Shown: piece by piece, positions 8,929 through 16,884 of the stretch
Numbering within the stretch: position 1 is the first letter of the stretch
Layout of the letters: each line of letters opens with the position of its first letter
Assembly: GCA_029556545.1 (NCBI GenBank)
Contig: JAKQEQ010000038.1
Span: forward strand, 7,131-71,130
Reading direction: 5' to 3'
Origin: Candidatus Hydrogenedentota bacterium
GTDB lineage: Bacteria > Hydrogenedentota > Hydrogenedentia > Hydrogenedentales > JAGMZX01
DNA: 64,000 bases
The notes under the pieces: generated by a model
What the model saw: only the letters and a program-made list of their open reading frames with translations
Told to the model about the DNA's origin: nothing
Databases searched by the model: none
Translations under genes and position numbers: made by a program

Positions 8929-10722
8929 ATGGTTTCTCCGCCATTGGCCAAGGACGACGATGCCGTGCCTTCACGTTGGGCACATTGGGTACAGGGCCGA
9001 CGGGGCTACGCGCTGGTAGTCGCATTGGGGACGCTATTGGCGCTGCCAACACTCGCCACCGGATTCTTCCTCGACGACTACGCGCACTTGATGGCGATAG
9101 ACGGGCGCAATCCCGTTGCCGGACCATGGAACCTGTACGTGTTCGCGCCGGGCGACGCCGCGGAAACAACGCGCCTCATAGACGAAGGCCCGTTTCCCTG
9201 GTTCACCGACCCGAACCTCCGGGTCGAGTTCTTTCGTCCGTTGGCATCGGCGACGATGCGTCTGGACCGCGCGCTTTTCGGCGACGCGGCATGGGCCTAT
9301 CACCTGCATTGTGTGCTGTGGCGTGTGGCGCTGCTCTTGGCGGTGGGCGGCGTTGTTCGTCGGGTGCTGCCGGGCGGTCTGGGTCTGCTGACGTTCCTGC
9401 TCTTCACGGTGGACGAAGCGCATTGGTTTACGGCGTTGTGGTGGTCGCACAGACACACGTATGTCGCGGCCACGTTCGGGTTCGCGGGACTGCTGGCGCA
9501 TCTGCACTGGCGTGACACCGGCTGGCGGCCCGGTCGGGCGCTCGCCCTGCTCGGCATAACCCTTGGCCTGCTCAGCGGCGAAATCGCCCTGACCATTCTT
9601 GGCTACTTCTGCGCCTATGAACTGTGCGCCGGGACGGGTCGCCCCCGGGATCGGATGCGCGCAATCGCGCCATTGCTCCTCTTGGGCGCAGTGTACGTGG
9701 TCGGCTACACGGGAAGCGGTTTTGGCGCGCGCGCCGGGGACTGCTACGTCAGCCCTATCGCGACCCCGCTGGCGTTCTTGGCGAAGGTTCCCGAGCGTTT
9801 CCTTATTCTGGCGGCCACGCAGTTCTTCTCGTGGCCCGCGGAACTCGCGGCGTTCGCGCGCGCCGCCGTGCTGCCCTCGGCCGCGGTGGGCGCGATTGCG
9901 CTGGGACTGGTCGCGCGCGCGTTACGGCGCATCTGGCCACACATCGAGCCAGCCGAGCGCAAAGGGGTCGCGTGGCTGGCGCTCGGAGGCTTGCTCGCCC
10001 TGCCGCCGTTTCTGTCGCCGTTCACCTCCGGGCGTCTACTGCTGGTGTCGTCGCTGGGCGGCGCGGCGGTCATCGCGGTCATCGCGCGCGCGGCGTGGCG
10101 TCAACGACGCTTCCGCTCGCTCGGCGGAGCCTTTATCGCGCTGCATGTGATGGGCGCGGCCCTGGCGTGGCTGGCGCTTTCGCCGGGCTTTGCGCTTGTA
10201 AACCGACACTTCGAGCAGGCCGCCGAAAACGCTCCTTTGGACGATACGCTGATCGCGGACCAGCAGGTCATGGTGATCAATCCGCAGGACCCCGTGCTTG
10301 CGATCTATACCCTGGCCATGCGCATTCACAAAGGCCACCCGGAACCAGCCGCATGGCGGCCCCTGTCGCTGGCCCCGCACGACCACGCGATCACACGCAC
10401 GGCGGCCAACACGTTCAACCTCGAGGTGCTGGACGGTGAAATGCTCGCGACCTTGGCCGAGTCCATCGCACGCGGCGCGGACAATCCCCTCACGGTCGGC
10501 GAAACCCTGCGCTTCGAGGACTTCGAGGTTGCCATTCTCGAGAAAGGCGCGCGCGGCCCAAAGAAGGTGGCATTCCGCTTCCGCGCGCCCCTCGAAGACC
10601 CGCGCTATGTCTGGCTCGCGTGGGAAAACGGCCTGTTGCGGCGATTTGAACTCCCCGCCGTCGGCGAGACGCGGATACTACGCCGCACCCTGCACGTCGC
10701 CGCGTTGCTCGGCGGGGCGTGA
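8929..10722 (+). CDS. Large polytopic membrane protein, glycosyltransferase C-like
   Basis: About 597 aa with roughly ten hydrophobic segments between residues 25 and 440, then a soluble C-terminal part of about 150 residues. The first extracytoplasmic loop has FFLDDYAHL, resembling the acidic DDY/DE loop motif of GT-C glycosyltransferases (PMT/ArnT-like), which use lipid-linked sugars; this similarity is my inference. The ATG at 8929 is chosen because GAGGAA lies nine bases upstream; the frame is open to 8815. No partner genes suggest a substrate. The downstream 200 bp are gene-free and lead to the toxin-antitoxin unit on the other strand. Confidence 0.6.
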   Translation: MVSPPLAKDDDAVPSRWAHWVQGRRGYALVVALGTLLALPTLATGFFLDDYAHLMAIDGRNPVAGPWNLYVFAPGDAAETTRLIDEGPFPWFTDPNLRVEFFRPLASATMRLDRALFGDAAWAYHLHCVLWRVALLLAVGGVVRRVLPGGLGLLTFLLFTVDEAHWFTALWWSHRHTYVAATFGFAGLLAHLHWRDTGWRPGRALALLGITLGLLSGEIALTILGYFCAYELCAGTGRPRDRMRAIAPLLLLGAVYVVGYTGSGFGARAGDCYVSPIATPLAFLAKVPERFLILAATQFFSWPAELAAFARAAVLPSAAVGAIALGLVARALRRIWPHIEPAERKGVAWLALGGLLALPPFLSPFTSGRLLLVSSLGGAAVIAVIARAAWRQRRFRSLGGAFIALHVMGAALAWLALSPGFALVNRHFEQAAENAPLDDTLIADQQVMVINPQDPVLAIYTLAMRIHKGHPEPAAWRPLSLAPHDHAITRTAANTFNLEVLDGEMLATLAESIARGADNPLTVGETLRFEDFEVAILEKGARGPKKVAFRFRAPLEDPRYVWLAWENGLLRRFELPAVGETRILRRTLHVAALLGGA

Positions 10723-10897
10723 TTCCGCCGCGAAATCGACGGATAACTTGTCGAAATCACAGGAGCAAGTGGTTTGACGCCGGTCTTGGCGGAAGTGTTT
10801 GGAAGACAGCCGCAAGAAACTTGCGTTATCCGCCAAACCTTCAGCGAAGCTTCGGCACCCTCCGGATTGCGAATAGGAGAGTGTTGACCCTTGGCAC

Positions 10898-10920
10898 GGG
10901 GCCACCTAATGGGTGTCCCC
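10898..10920 (-). terminator. Hairpin just past the toxin gene
   Basis: GGGG/CCCC plus CACC/GGTG form an imperfect stem with a short loop, 13 bp beyond the toxin stop on the minus strand. There is no run of T, so it is a weak terminator candidate. The rest of 10723-10897 holds nothing I can support. Confidence 0.3.
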
Positions 10921-10932
10921 GACAGTCGCAGG

Positions 10933-11202
10933 TCAGAGCGAGTTTAGAAGCCTCTCATATTCCCCATGCTTGCCTATCCAGAACCACACTATCATATCAC
11001 CTTCGAGAATCCCTACGGCCCGGTAGTTCAGGGACACACGTATTGAATAGGCGGCGCTCTTCGCGCTGACCTGTTTGAACCGCAGGCCGGGATGACTCGG
11101 GTCTTTCGTGAAGCGCTTGAACGCGTTCACGGCCTGCTTCTTCACCCCCGGCGGAAGGGCGGCGCACAGTTCTCGAAAGCGCCGCGTGGTATGCGAATTC
11201 AT
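10933..11202 (-). CDS. RelE/ParE-type toxin (type II toxin-antitoxin)
   Basis: 89 aa, typical for the RelE/ParE fold. The pattern F-x-x-L...V-K-K-x-A-x-x-A-F-x-x-F-x-x-D-P...L-x-F-K...Y-S-I-R-V-x-x-x-Y-R-A-V-G...W-F-W-I-G-x-H-x-x-Y-x-x-L is the classic helix-helix-sheet layout, ending in the W-I-G-x-H-x-x-Y signature. Such toxins are ribosome-dependent mRNA nucleases or gyrase poisons; which one cannot be told here. Its ATG overlaps the stop of the upstream gene in an ATGA junction, the usual coupling of antitoxin then toxin. It belongs to a minus-strand accessory island. Confidence 0.8.
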   Translation of the reverse strand: MNSHTTRRFRELCAALPPGVKKQAVNAFKRFTKDPSHPGLRFKQVSAKSAAYSIRVSLNYRAVGILEGDMIVWFWIGKHGEYERLLNSL

Positions 11203-11417
11203 AGGGCGTCCGGGTTCAGCGGCAACGTATCTCCATCCCGGTATTCCGCGCGGGCTTCGCGCGCCATCTCAGCCAGAAGTCCCTCCGATTCCTCAAAGAG
11301 TTGCCGCCACCGTTCCTCCGAGGCCACATCCTCGAGAAGCCATCGTCCCAGCGCGTCCTGTTCCGCCTCCGGCAGAGATTCCGCTTTCTCGAATGCTTGT
11401 CGCAAAAGATGCGTCAT
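11199..11417 (-). CDS. Antitoxin-like partner of the RelE/ParE toxin
   Basis: 72 aa from the ATG at 11417, which has AAGGAAA five bases upstream; an ATG at 11435 is in frame but has no ribosome site. It is acidic and helical (repeated E-E/A-E-x-E blocks), with no DNA-binding motif that I recognise. It resembles the small helical proteins that precede ParE/RelE toxins in many bacteria. The ATGA overlap with the toxin, and its position first in the pair, support an antitoxin role. Direct family assignment is not possible by eye. Confidence 0.65.
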   Translation of the reverse strand: MTHLLRQAFEKAESLPEAEQDALGRWLLEDVASEERWRQLFEESEGLLAEMAREARAEYRDGDTLPLNPDAL

Positions 11418-11543
11418 CGCCGTTTCCTTCATCATGCAGCATATCCGCGCTCACTTTAACATGGGGTATCCAACTGGGACAAGCCGCGTCCCGAGACAAC
11501 TTTGTGCAAAGCGCGATTATCACGATTCCTTGTTGTCCTCTGA

Positions 11544-11921
11544 TCAGCGCTGATTCCAGTTACGGAAGTCGGCGTCCATTCTCCGTCGCTCGGCTTCCGT
11601 TGTCGCAGCGTAATGGCAGGTATGACAGTGAAACAAATCGCCGTTTCCGGCCATTCGCATCAGCTTTCGGTGATTGTCCCAACAAGGAACGCAGTAAGGT
11701 CCCTCGCCAGAGCTTCGCCAGTACATATTGTCCCGAAACGCCAAGTCCTCCTGGATCTCCCATTTCTTTTCCAGATTGGCCACCTGTTCTCGCAGGCGCA
11801 AGTTCTCCTGCTCAAGATTCACCGCGTCAGCTTGAAGATCAACAATTCTCTTATAGAGATCGATGTTACCGATCTGCTGAACAAGCGTTACAATTTCTCT
11901 GATGTTGTCGACTAGAGGCAC
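11544..11921 (-). CDS. Coiled-coil protein with C-terminal zinc ribbon
   Basis: 125 aa. Residues 1-60 form a leucine-rich heptad coiled coil (DNIREIV...DLYKRIVDLQADAV...LEQENLRLREQV). A C-terminal four-Cys ribbon follows, with C-V-P-C and C-H-T-C about 28 residues apart. I recognise the layout as a widespread uncharacterised family of small accessory proteins in which the ribbon reads G-P-x-C-x-x-C-W-D...C-x-x-C. The GTG at 11921 is chosen: GGGAGAG lies six bases upstream, and it gives the family's usual beginning; an ATG at 11963 has no site. It lies downstream of two tiny membrane-peptide genes and upstream of the toxin-antitoxin pair, all on one strand. Confidence 0.7.
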   Translation of the reverse strand: MPLVDNIREIVTLVQQIGNIDLYKRIVDLQADAVNLEQENLRLREQVANLEKKWEIQEDLAFRDNMYWRSSGEGPYCVPCWDNHRKLMRMAGNGDLFHCHTCHYAATTEAERRRMDADFRNWNQR

Positions 11922-12068
11922 GGTCAACTCTCCCAAAGTGCCGGTCATTGCTACGAAAGGCATGCTCTGAAGTCGGCCTGATGGCTTGTAACAAGGTGTC
12001 GCATTTCGCGACCAATCGTGACCTTGCTTTCTCTGGAATCACGCACATCCCCTGGGTACTTATCAGCG

Positions 12069-12206
12069 CTACCCCTCAGGACCAACAAAAAGCCCCATGA
12101 TTATGTAAATTGGTGCTATAAGCCAAGTGAACAGGCTTAATATGAGATATAGTATTGGGTTTTGGGCTATTGTGTAAGCCATCCAACTATATTTTGTGTC
12201 ACTCAT
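12069..12206 (-). CDS. Tiny single-span membrane peptide (45 aa), second of a pair
   Basis: A 45-codon reading frame from ATG (12206) to TAG (12069). The start is preceded by GGGGAAAAGG with good spacing. A polar N-terminus (MSDTKYSW) leads to one long hydrophobic segment, about residues 18-43, rich in Leu/Ile/Trp, ending G-P-E-G. I recognise no family. Codon and base use is AT-richer than the flanking genes. It lies 113 bp after a second 45-aa membrane peptide gene and 147 bp before the coiled-coil zinc protein, all probably read from the promoter at 12602-12630. The role could be a toxin, holin-like peptide or small regulator of a membrane complex; this is inference. Confidence 0.6.
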   Translation of the reverse strand: MSDTKYSWMAYTIAQNPILYLILSLFTWLIAPIYIIMGLFVGPEG

Positions 12207-12237
12207 CGCCTTTTCCCCTGGATACACAAATCACTCC

Positions 12238-12354
12238 CTACCACACCATGATAAACTGCCATATCACGATCACCACGAACAACGCGCACGCAACGAGTTT
12301 ACAACCAGATAGGCCTTTTTCAGTTGAAATCGAAGGTAATTCCCAGAGCCGCAA
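12238..12354 (-). CDS. Possible third tiny membrane ORF, weak
   Basis: From a TTG at 12354 a 38-codon frame runs to TAG at 12238. The C-terminal half is a hydrophobic stretch (C-A-L-F-V-V-I-V-I-W-Q-F-I). It overlaps the end of the first tiny gene in another frame and fills the gap to the second. No ribosome site precedes any start codon, so it could only be expressed by coupling. Listed because the hydrophobic segment fits the neighbours. Confidence 0.2.
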   Translation of the reverse strand: MRLWELPSISTEKGLSGCKLVACALFVVIVIWQFIMVW

Positions 12355-12457
12355 GCAAGATCCATAGAGGGGTCAACAAAGCACTGAGAACCATCTTGAC
12401 AGCCCATAGGAAGAAACTGTCATCGTATACTACAAATACATGCTGTTGCTTATCCAT
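12320..12457 (-). CDS. Tiny single-span membrane peptide (45 aa), first of a pair
   Basis: A 45-codon frame from ATG (12457) to TGA (12320), preceded by a very strong AAAAGGAGG site about ten bases upstream. A polar, acidic N-terminus (MDKQQHVFVVYDD) is followed by one hydrophobic helix at about residues 15-41 with paired Trp and Pro. No family recognised. It is exactly as long as the second peptide downstream but is not similar in sequence. Located about 140 bp downstream of a near-consensus promoter. Together with the second peptide and the coiled-coil zinc protein it looks like a small accessory operon. Confidence 0.62.
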   Translation of the reverse strand: MDKQQHVFVVYDDSFFLWAVKMVLSALLTPLWILLAALGITFDFN

Positions 12458-12601
12458 TGCCTCTAAATCCTCCTTTTACCGCTTCGCGCGATCAAACACC
12501 CCGAGGATCAACTGGAGCTCTCCAGCCACTTCGCCGGACGAGGAAGCCCGCAGTAACGCGCCCACAGGATGAACAGGCTCAACTTCCTCCGCTGTAAAAT
12601 T

Positions 12602-12630
12602 CTTATAGCATGTCCGCTCGGAGAAGTCAA
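12602..12630 (-). promoter_or_regulatory. Near-consensus sigma-70 promoter for the tiny-peptide island
   Basis: On the minus strand TTGACT (12630-12625), a 17-bp spacer, then TATAAG (12607-12602). It points at the two 45-aa membrane peptides. The leader between 12595 and 12457 has no supported gene. Confidence 0.65.
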
Positions 12631-12647
12631 GCTTTTTCCATTAGGCG

Positions 12648-14123
12648 CTACGCGGCGGAAGCGTCTGCTCTGTCCCCATTTTTTAGAAATCCTTTCGGCG
12701 GATTCTCCGGCGTCACGTAGGTGTATGGCGTGGTTTCGGGTACGACGCGCACGGGCGTCGTGAACACGTGGGAGAAGCCGTCCGCCGCGCTGAACGTCAG
12801 CTCGACCATGTAGGCGGTCCAGCCTTTCTCCGGCGTCTCGACGTGACCGACGTACACACCCGGTTCGGCGGGCGCAAGTTCCGCGCCGCTCCAGACGGCG
12901 CCGACCTTGTAGGTGCGATATTCGCGCGCTTCGGGATTGGTCGCCCACCAGAGCTTGACCGACACGGGCTTGTCGCGGGTCTCGGCGCGAACCGTATTGG
13001 CGTCGGGAAAACTCCAGGCGTACTCGGGCAACCGCGCGCCGGAGATGACGGCCTGATGGAAGGCCAGCAGGCCGAGGGGCGCGTCGCTCGGCATCAGGGC
13101 ATGGCCCACGTTCGGTACGTACCGCAAATACGTGGGACCCTTCAGGTCGTCGATATAGAACAACGACGAATCAGGCAGAAAGAACTCATCCTGCGTGCCG
13201 TTCATGATCAACTTCGGCATGGTCAGGCGGTCGCGGTACTCGTAAGGCTCGACGAGTCTCATGAGGGCCGCGAATTCCGGCGTATCGAGCCACTCCATGA
13301 TTCGCATCTCGACATAGTCGTCGATGGCGGGCGCCCACTCGCCGTAAGCGGCCCAATGATGCCGGAACGACGGCACGAGGTTGAGCAGATCGATTACGGC
13401 GGGCGCGATGGCCACGACGCGCTTGTCCACAACGGCGGTGGTCCAAGTCGTCCAGCCGCGCTTCGATCCGCCCGCGACGACAAAACCCGCGATGTTGATG
13501 CTGCCGCGCTCGGGATCCGCGCAGAACGCCTGGATAACGTCCATTGCGCGCACGGCGCTCTTGGTCATGGGCAGACGCAGCGGCCACGTCTCATCGCCGG
13601 TAAGCATGTACTTTTCCCATGTATAGGCGATGGTGGCATCCTCCGAGCGGGAGCGCGTTTCGTCGGCGAATCGGAGCGGCTGACTCGGCACCTGGTTCAG
13701 CGCGGCGGCCACCGACCGGGTCTGGCGCGCAATCTGCACGACCATCGGGTCCGGCGCCTTCGGCGGGTCCGCGCCGTTTCTGCCGCCGCTGATATACAGC
13801 AGCGCGGAGTTATGGGCGACCTCGCGCGGCATGATAATGGTCAGCCAGTGTTTCCAGACCGGGCGGTCCACCTCCTCGGGAGTGCGCCACGCCTGCGAGG
13901 TCAACTCGATGATGTAAGCGGTCCATTCCGTCGTCTCCCGGGTGTCGACGAGGCGATACGCGAAATGTGGGTCGGGCGCATACACGTAGCGGTCCAGGGC
14001 CGTCGGCGCTAGCGTTTCCCGGGCCGTCGAGGCGGCGGGCGGCTGTGCGACCACGACGGACGGCAGGACGAAGAAGGCAAGAACAAGTAACGTGGTACAC
14101 AGAAGACGCGAGCGCAAGTGCAT
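12648..14123 (-). CDS. PhoPQ-activated pathogenicity-related protein (AprA-like), exported
   Basis: 491 aa from the ATG at 14123, which has GAGGAG six bases upstream (the frame is open to 14171). A signal peptide is clear (LLCTTLLVLAFFVLPSVVVAQP). The body is an alpha/beta-hydrolase-like domain with the nucleophile-elbow variant AGGSKRGWTTW and the late LIMNGTQDEFFLPD and VGHAL segments that would bear the Asp and His. This is the PF10142 family, found in Salmonella PhoPQ regulons and common in planctomycete-like genomes. Its enzymatic role is unproven; esterase or peptidase activity is inferred from the fold. A transporter gene lies 66 bp upstream on the same strand. Confidence 0.88.
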   Translation of the reverse strand: MHLRSRLLCTTLLVLAFFVLPSVVVAQPPAASTARETLAPTALDRYVYAPDPHFAYRLVDTRETTEWTAYIIELTSQAWRTPEEVDRPVWKHWLTIIMPREVAHNSALLYISGGRNGADPPKAPDPMVVQIARQTRSVAAALNQVPSQPLRFADETRSRSEDATIAYTWEKYMLTGDETWPLRLPMTKSAVRAMDVIQAFCADPERGSINIAGFVVAGGSKRGWTTWTTAVVDKRVVAIAPAVIDLLNLVPSFRHHWAAYGEWAPAIDDYVEMRIMEWLDTPEFAALMRLVEPYEYRDRLTMPKLIMNGTQDEFFLPDSSLFYIDDLKGPTYLRYVPNVGHALMPSDAPLGLLAFHQAVISGARLPEYAWSFPDANTVRAETRDKPVSVKLWWATNPEAREYRTYKVGAVWSGAELAPAEPGVYVGHVETPEKGWTAYMVELTFSAADGFSHVFTTPVRVVPETTPYTYVTPENPPKGFLKNGDRADASAA

Positions 14124-14189
14124 GACGAACTCCTCGAACCTGACGCGATTGCGGTTTCCGACTTTGACCATGCGGCGCCGCGCGCCGTT

Positions 14190-15458
14190 TCAGGCAAGAA
14201 TTCCCGCGACGCAGGCGGTGGCGAAGCAGGCGAGGGTCCCGGCGACGAATGCGCGCAGGCTGAGCGCGGCGATCTCGGCGTGCCGTTCGGGCACGAGGGC
14301 GGCCAGCGCCCCAATCATGATCCCCAGGCTGCCGGGGTTCGCGAAGCCGCACAGGGCGTATGTCGCAATCGTGATCGAGCGCGGACTGATGGCCTCCTCC
14401 CGGATCAGCGGCTGCAACTGCTGGTACGCGAGAAACTCGTTGAATACGGACTTCACGGCGAGCAGTTCGCTGACGGCGGGCACGTCGCGCGGCACGACGC
14501 CCATGAGCAGCGCGAAGGGCCGGAAAACCCAGCCGAGCAGTTGCGTCGTGGTCCGGCCCGTAACGCCCGTGACCGCGTAATCGAGCAGGTAGATCATGCC
14601 CACGAACACAATGAGCATCGCGCCCACGTTCAGCGCCATATTCAGCCCGAGCGCGCCGCCGCGGGACGCCGCATCGAATACGCTGTGGCTCTCGACGGGT
14701 ATCCGTATGCGCACGCGCCCCGCAGTCTCGGGGTTGCCCGTCTCGGGCACGAGCAGTTTCGCCATGACGAGGGCGGCGGGCGCGCTCATGATCGACGCCG
14801 CCAGCAGGTGCCCCGGCGACGCGCCGAAGCCCGCGTACGCCACCATGACACTCGCGGCGATGGTCGCCAGGAACGCCGTCATGAGAGTGAATATCTCCGA
14901 GCGCGTCATCGTCTTCAGGTAGCCGCCGAGGGCGCTCACGGACTCGATGCCCAGGAACACCAGCAGCGCCGCGCCGAAGGTCTCCGCGCCGGAGGTCTTG
15001 AGCGTGCGCCGCATCAGCCACGCCATGCCGCGCACCACCGCCTGGATAATGCCGAAGTGCTGGAGAATCGCCGCAAGCGCCGAAACGAAGATGATCACCG
15101 GGAGCACGTGGAACGCCAGGACCGCCGCCACGGGGAAATTATCCGCCGCCTCGGGCCCCTCCGCGCCGATGACCGTGACGCGCTCGATGATGAATACGCG
15201 GTACAGGTTCCCGAAGACGAACTGCGCGCCGGCGTCGCTGGCCTCGGTGATCACGTCGAACGCCCGTTTCACGCCCGCGAAAAAGACCAGCCCGAACCGC
15301 GTGCGCAGGATCAGCAGCGCAAACAGGACCTGCAAGCCCACGCCCCACGCCGCGATCCGCCAGGAAACGCGCGACCGATGCTCGGACAGCAGCCACGCCA
15401 GGCCCACCATCGCCGCCAACCCGCCCAGACTCACCAAACGCGGCAACAACTCTGCCAT
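14190..15458 (-). CDS. Concentrative nucleoside transporter (CNT/NupC family)
   Basis: 422 aa with about ten hydrophobic segments. Family features are F-V-F-G-N-L near residue 80, the gate-domain G-x-E-x-x-x-A-L-x-x-x segment (FLGIESVSALGGYL), the N-x-x-S-like MSAPAALVMAKLL, the K-S-V-F-N-E-F motif and the final YALCGFANPGSLGI, which closely fit CNT proteins. These import nucleosides with Na+ or H+. GAAGGAGG precedes the ATG. It is followed by the PhoPQ-related gene on the same strand, possibly co-transcribed; no functional link is obvious. Confidence 0.9.
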   Translation of the reverse strand: MAELLPRLVSLGGLAAMVGLAWLLSEHRSRVSWRIAAWGVGLQVLFALLILRTRFGLVFFAGVKRAFDVITEASDAGAQFVFGNLYRVFIIERVTVIGAEGPEAADNFPVAAVLAFHVLPVIIFVSALAAILQHFGIIQAVVRGMAWLMRRTLKTSGAETFGAALLVFLGIESVSALGGYLKTMTRSEIFTLMTAFLATIAASVMVAYAGFGASPGHLLAASIMSAPAALVMAKLLVPETGNPETAGRVRIRIPVESHSVFDAASRGGALGLNMALNVGAMLIVFVGMIYLLDYAVTGVTGRTTTQLLGWVFRPFALLMGVVPRDVPAVSELLAVKSVFNEFLAYQQLQPLIREEAISPRSITIATYALCGFANPGSLGIMIGALAALVPERHAEIAALSLRAFVAGTLACFATACVAGILA

Positions 15459-15480
15459 AGAACCTCCTTCACCTCGTTAC

Positions 15481-15553
15481 GGCCGGTCTCCCGGTCTCCG
15501 TGGCACGGGCGTCCCGCCCGTGACTCCGGACATGGGCAAGATGCCCATGCCAC
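15481..15553. repeat. Twin-hairpin intergenic palindromic repeat
   Basis: Two perfect inverted repeats sit side by side: CACGGGCG/CGCCCGTG with a 3-base loop (15504-15522), and CATGGGCA/TGCCCATG with a 3-base loop (15531-15549). The tract begins with GGCCGGTCTCC, which is shared with the dispersed repeat next to it. This resembles mobile REP-like palindromes in large environmental genomes. Confidence 0.6.
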
Positions 15554-15558
15554 GCTTG

Positions 15559-15635
15559 CTGTGGCCGGTCTCCTGCGTGCCCACCGTAGCTTCAGCGAAG
15601 GCGGGACCGAGCCACCGGCCCGACCGAAGGTCTCC
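15559..15635 (-). repeat. Dispersed repeat, copy B (longer, with an internal insertion)
   Basis: Read on the minus strand this opens GGAGACCTTCGGTCGG and closes CAGGAGACCGGCCACAG, as in the copy at 6642-6690, with about 28 bases more in the middle. It fills the gap between the nucleoside transporter and the phospholipase D-like gene. Confidence 0.7.
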
Positions 15636-15677
15636 GATAAACCAACCCTCACCCTCTCCCTCGGGAAGAGGGAATGA

Positions 15678-16778
15678 TTACGGCGCGATGAGTGCTTCAA
15701 ACTCGTCGGTGTAGCGTCGGGCAATGTCGGGACAATGCAAAATCAATACGTTCTCGTCGTTCTGGTTCTCGGCGTTCCTGCTGAAATTGTAGCTGCCCGT
15801 GACGACCGTGGCCACATCAATGATGATGACTTTGTGGTGCATGTTGTACGAATTGCGGTCCAGGTGGATTTCCGCGCCGCGCGCGGCCAGGAAATCGTCG
15901 CGACTGTAACGGTCCGCCGCGTTACGCGTCTCGAAGAGGCCGCGCACGCGCACCCCGGCCCCGATCCGCGCCGCCATCGCCTTCGCAATCGGTTCGCTCG
16001 TGAATGAGAACGCCATGAAATCAATGGTGGAACGCGCCACCGCAATCTCCGCGAGGATTTCCTTCTCGACGCCGTCCTCCGGCGCGAAATAGCACTCGAC
16101 GACGACGGGCCCGAGCGTGAACATGGGTGTCGGGGTATTCCGGGGCGACCGCGCGCCGAAACGCCGGTCGCGGTGCATCTCGAGGAATTCCGCCGTGTAG
16201 TTCTCCGCCAACGGCTTCGCGGCTATCAACACCGCGTTGTTGTTGTTGCGGTACATGCAGTTGTACGTCGCGTTTGTTGAACCCGTCCACACCCAGAGAT
16301 TATCCACGACGCAGAATTTGTTGTGCATGAACGCGCTGCGTTTATCGAAGACGACCGGAATGCCCGCGCGCACGCACGCCTGCACCGCGTCGCGGTTCTC
16401 GTAATGACTGTCCGAGACGATCCCCACCTTGACGCCCATCCGATGGCGATCAATCAGCGCAGCCGCGATGCTTTCGAGTTCCAGGTCGTAGAACGCGGCG
16501 TGGATCGATTCTCGCGCGCCACGAATCAGCGCGATCAGGTGATCGTCGATGCCGCTCGGATTTGCGGGTGATGTCGGCGCGAAGAATACCCGGATTTCGC
16601 CGTCCGTCGGCGGGCCGTCGACAAAGGCGTGCCGCGAGGCGTCTTGCGCACCGACCACCAACCACGACCATGACCCGCCTTGGGCCGCATACAGCCCGGC
16701 AAACGCGACGCATAACAGCGCCACGAGGGCGAATACAAGCCGCGCGCGACCCCGTTTCTTCTTCGACCGCCGTTTCAT
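15678..16778 (-). CDS. Phospholipase D-like protein with N-terminal membrane anchor
   Basis: 366 aa. A basic N-terminus and one hydrophobic segment (residues 13-31) suggest a signal anchor, so the enzyme faces the periplasm. Two complete HKD motifs, H-x-K-x4-D, start at residue 152 (HNKFCVVD, then GSTN) and residue 314 (HHKVIIID, then GSYN). Two HKD repeats make one active site in PLD enzymes, which cleave phosphodiesters of lipids or nucleic acid, or build cardiolipin. The compact size and tail resemble the Nuc/minimal-cardiolipin-synthase clade. No clear ribosome site precedes the ATG. The substrate is unknown. Confidence 0.85.
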   Translation of the reverse strand: MKRRSKKKRGRARLVFALVALLCVAFAGLYAAQGGSWSWLVVGAQDASRHAFVDGPPTDGEIRVFFAPTSPANPSGIDDHLIALIRGARESIHAAFYDLELESIAAALIDRHRMGVKVGIVSDSHYENRDAVQACVRAGIPVVFDKRSAFMHNKFCVVDNLWVWTGSTNATYNCMYRNNNNAVLIAAKPLAENYTAEFLEMHRDRRFGARSPRNTPTPMFTLGPVVVECYFAPEDGVEKEILAEIAVARSTIDFMAFSFTSEPIAKAMAARIGAGVRVRGLFETRNAADRYSRDDFLAARGAEIHLDRNSYNMHHKVIIIDVATVVTGSYNFSRNAENQNDENVLILHCPDIARRYTDEFEALIAP

Positions 16779-16884
16779 GGACGCGAATGTATCACACCAC
16801 CGCGCGGAGGGGAAGCGCGGCGAACCGTTGCGGTTCCGGCATTAGGTCTAGGGACGAAGTGGATGGGATGGACGGATGACGGCG

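Noticed and set aside
12155-12572. Plus-strand frames of 70 and 82 codons
   Set aside because: No ribosome sites; the minus strand of the same DNA holds two well-formed small genes.
12481-12600. Minus-strand frame E-E-V-E-P-V-H-P-V-G-A-L-L just upstream of the first tiny membrane gene
   Set aside because: Reads plausibly and ends right at the ribosome site of the next gene, but has no start codon with a ribosome site after its upstream stop; may be a remnant.
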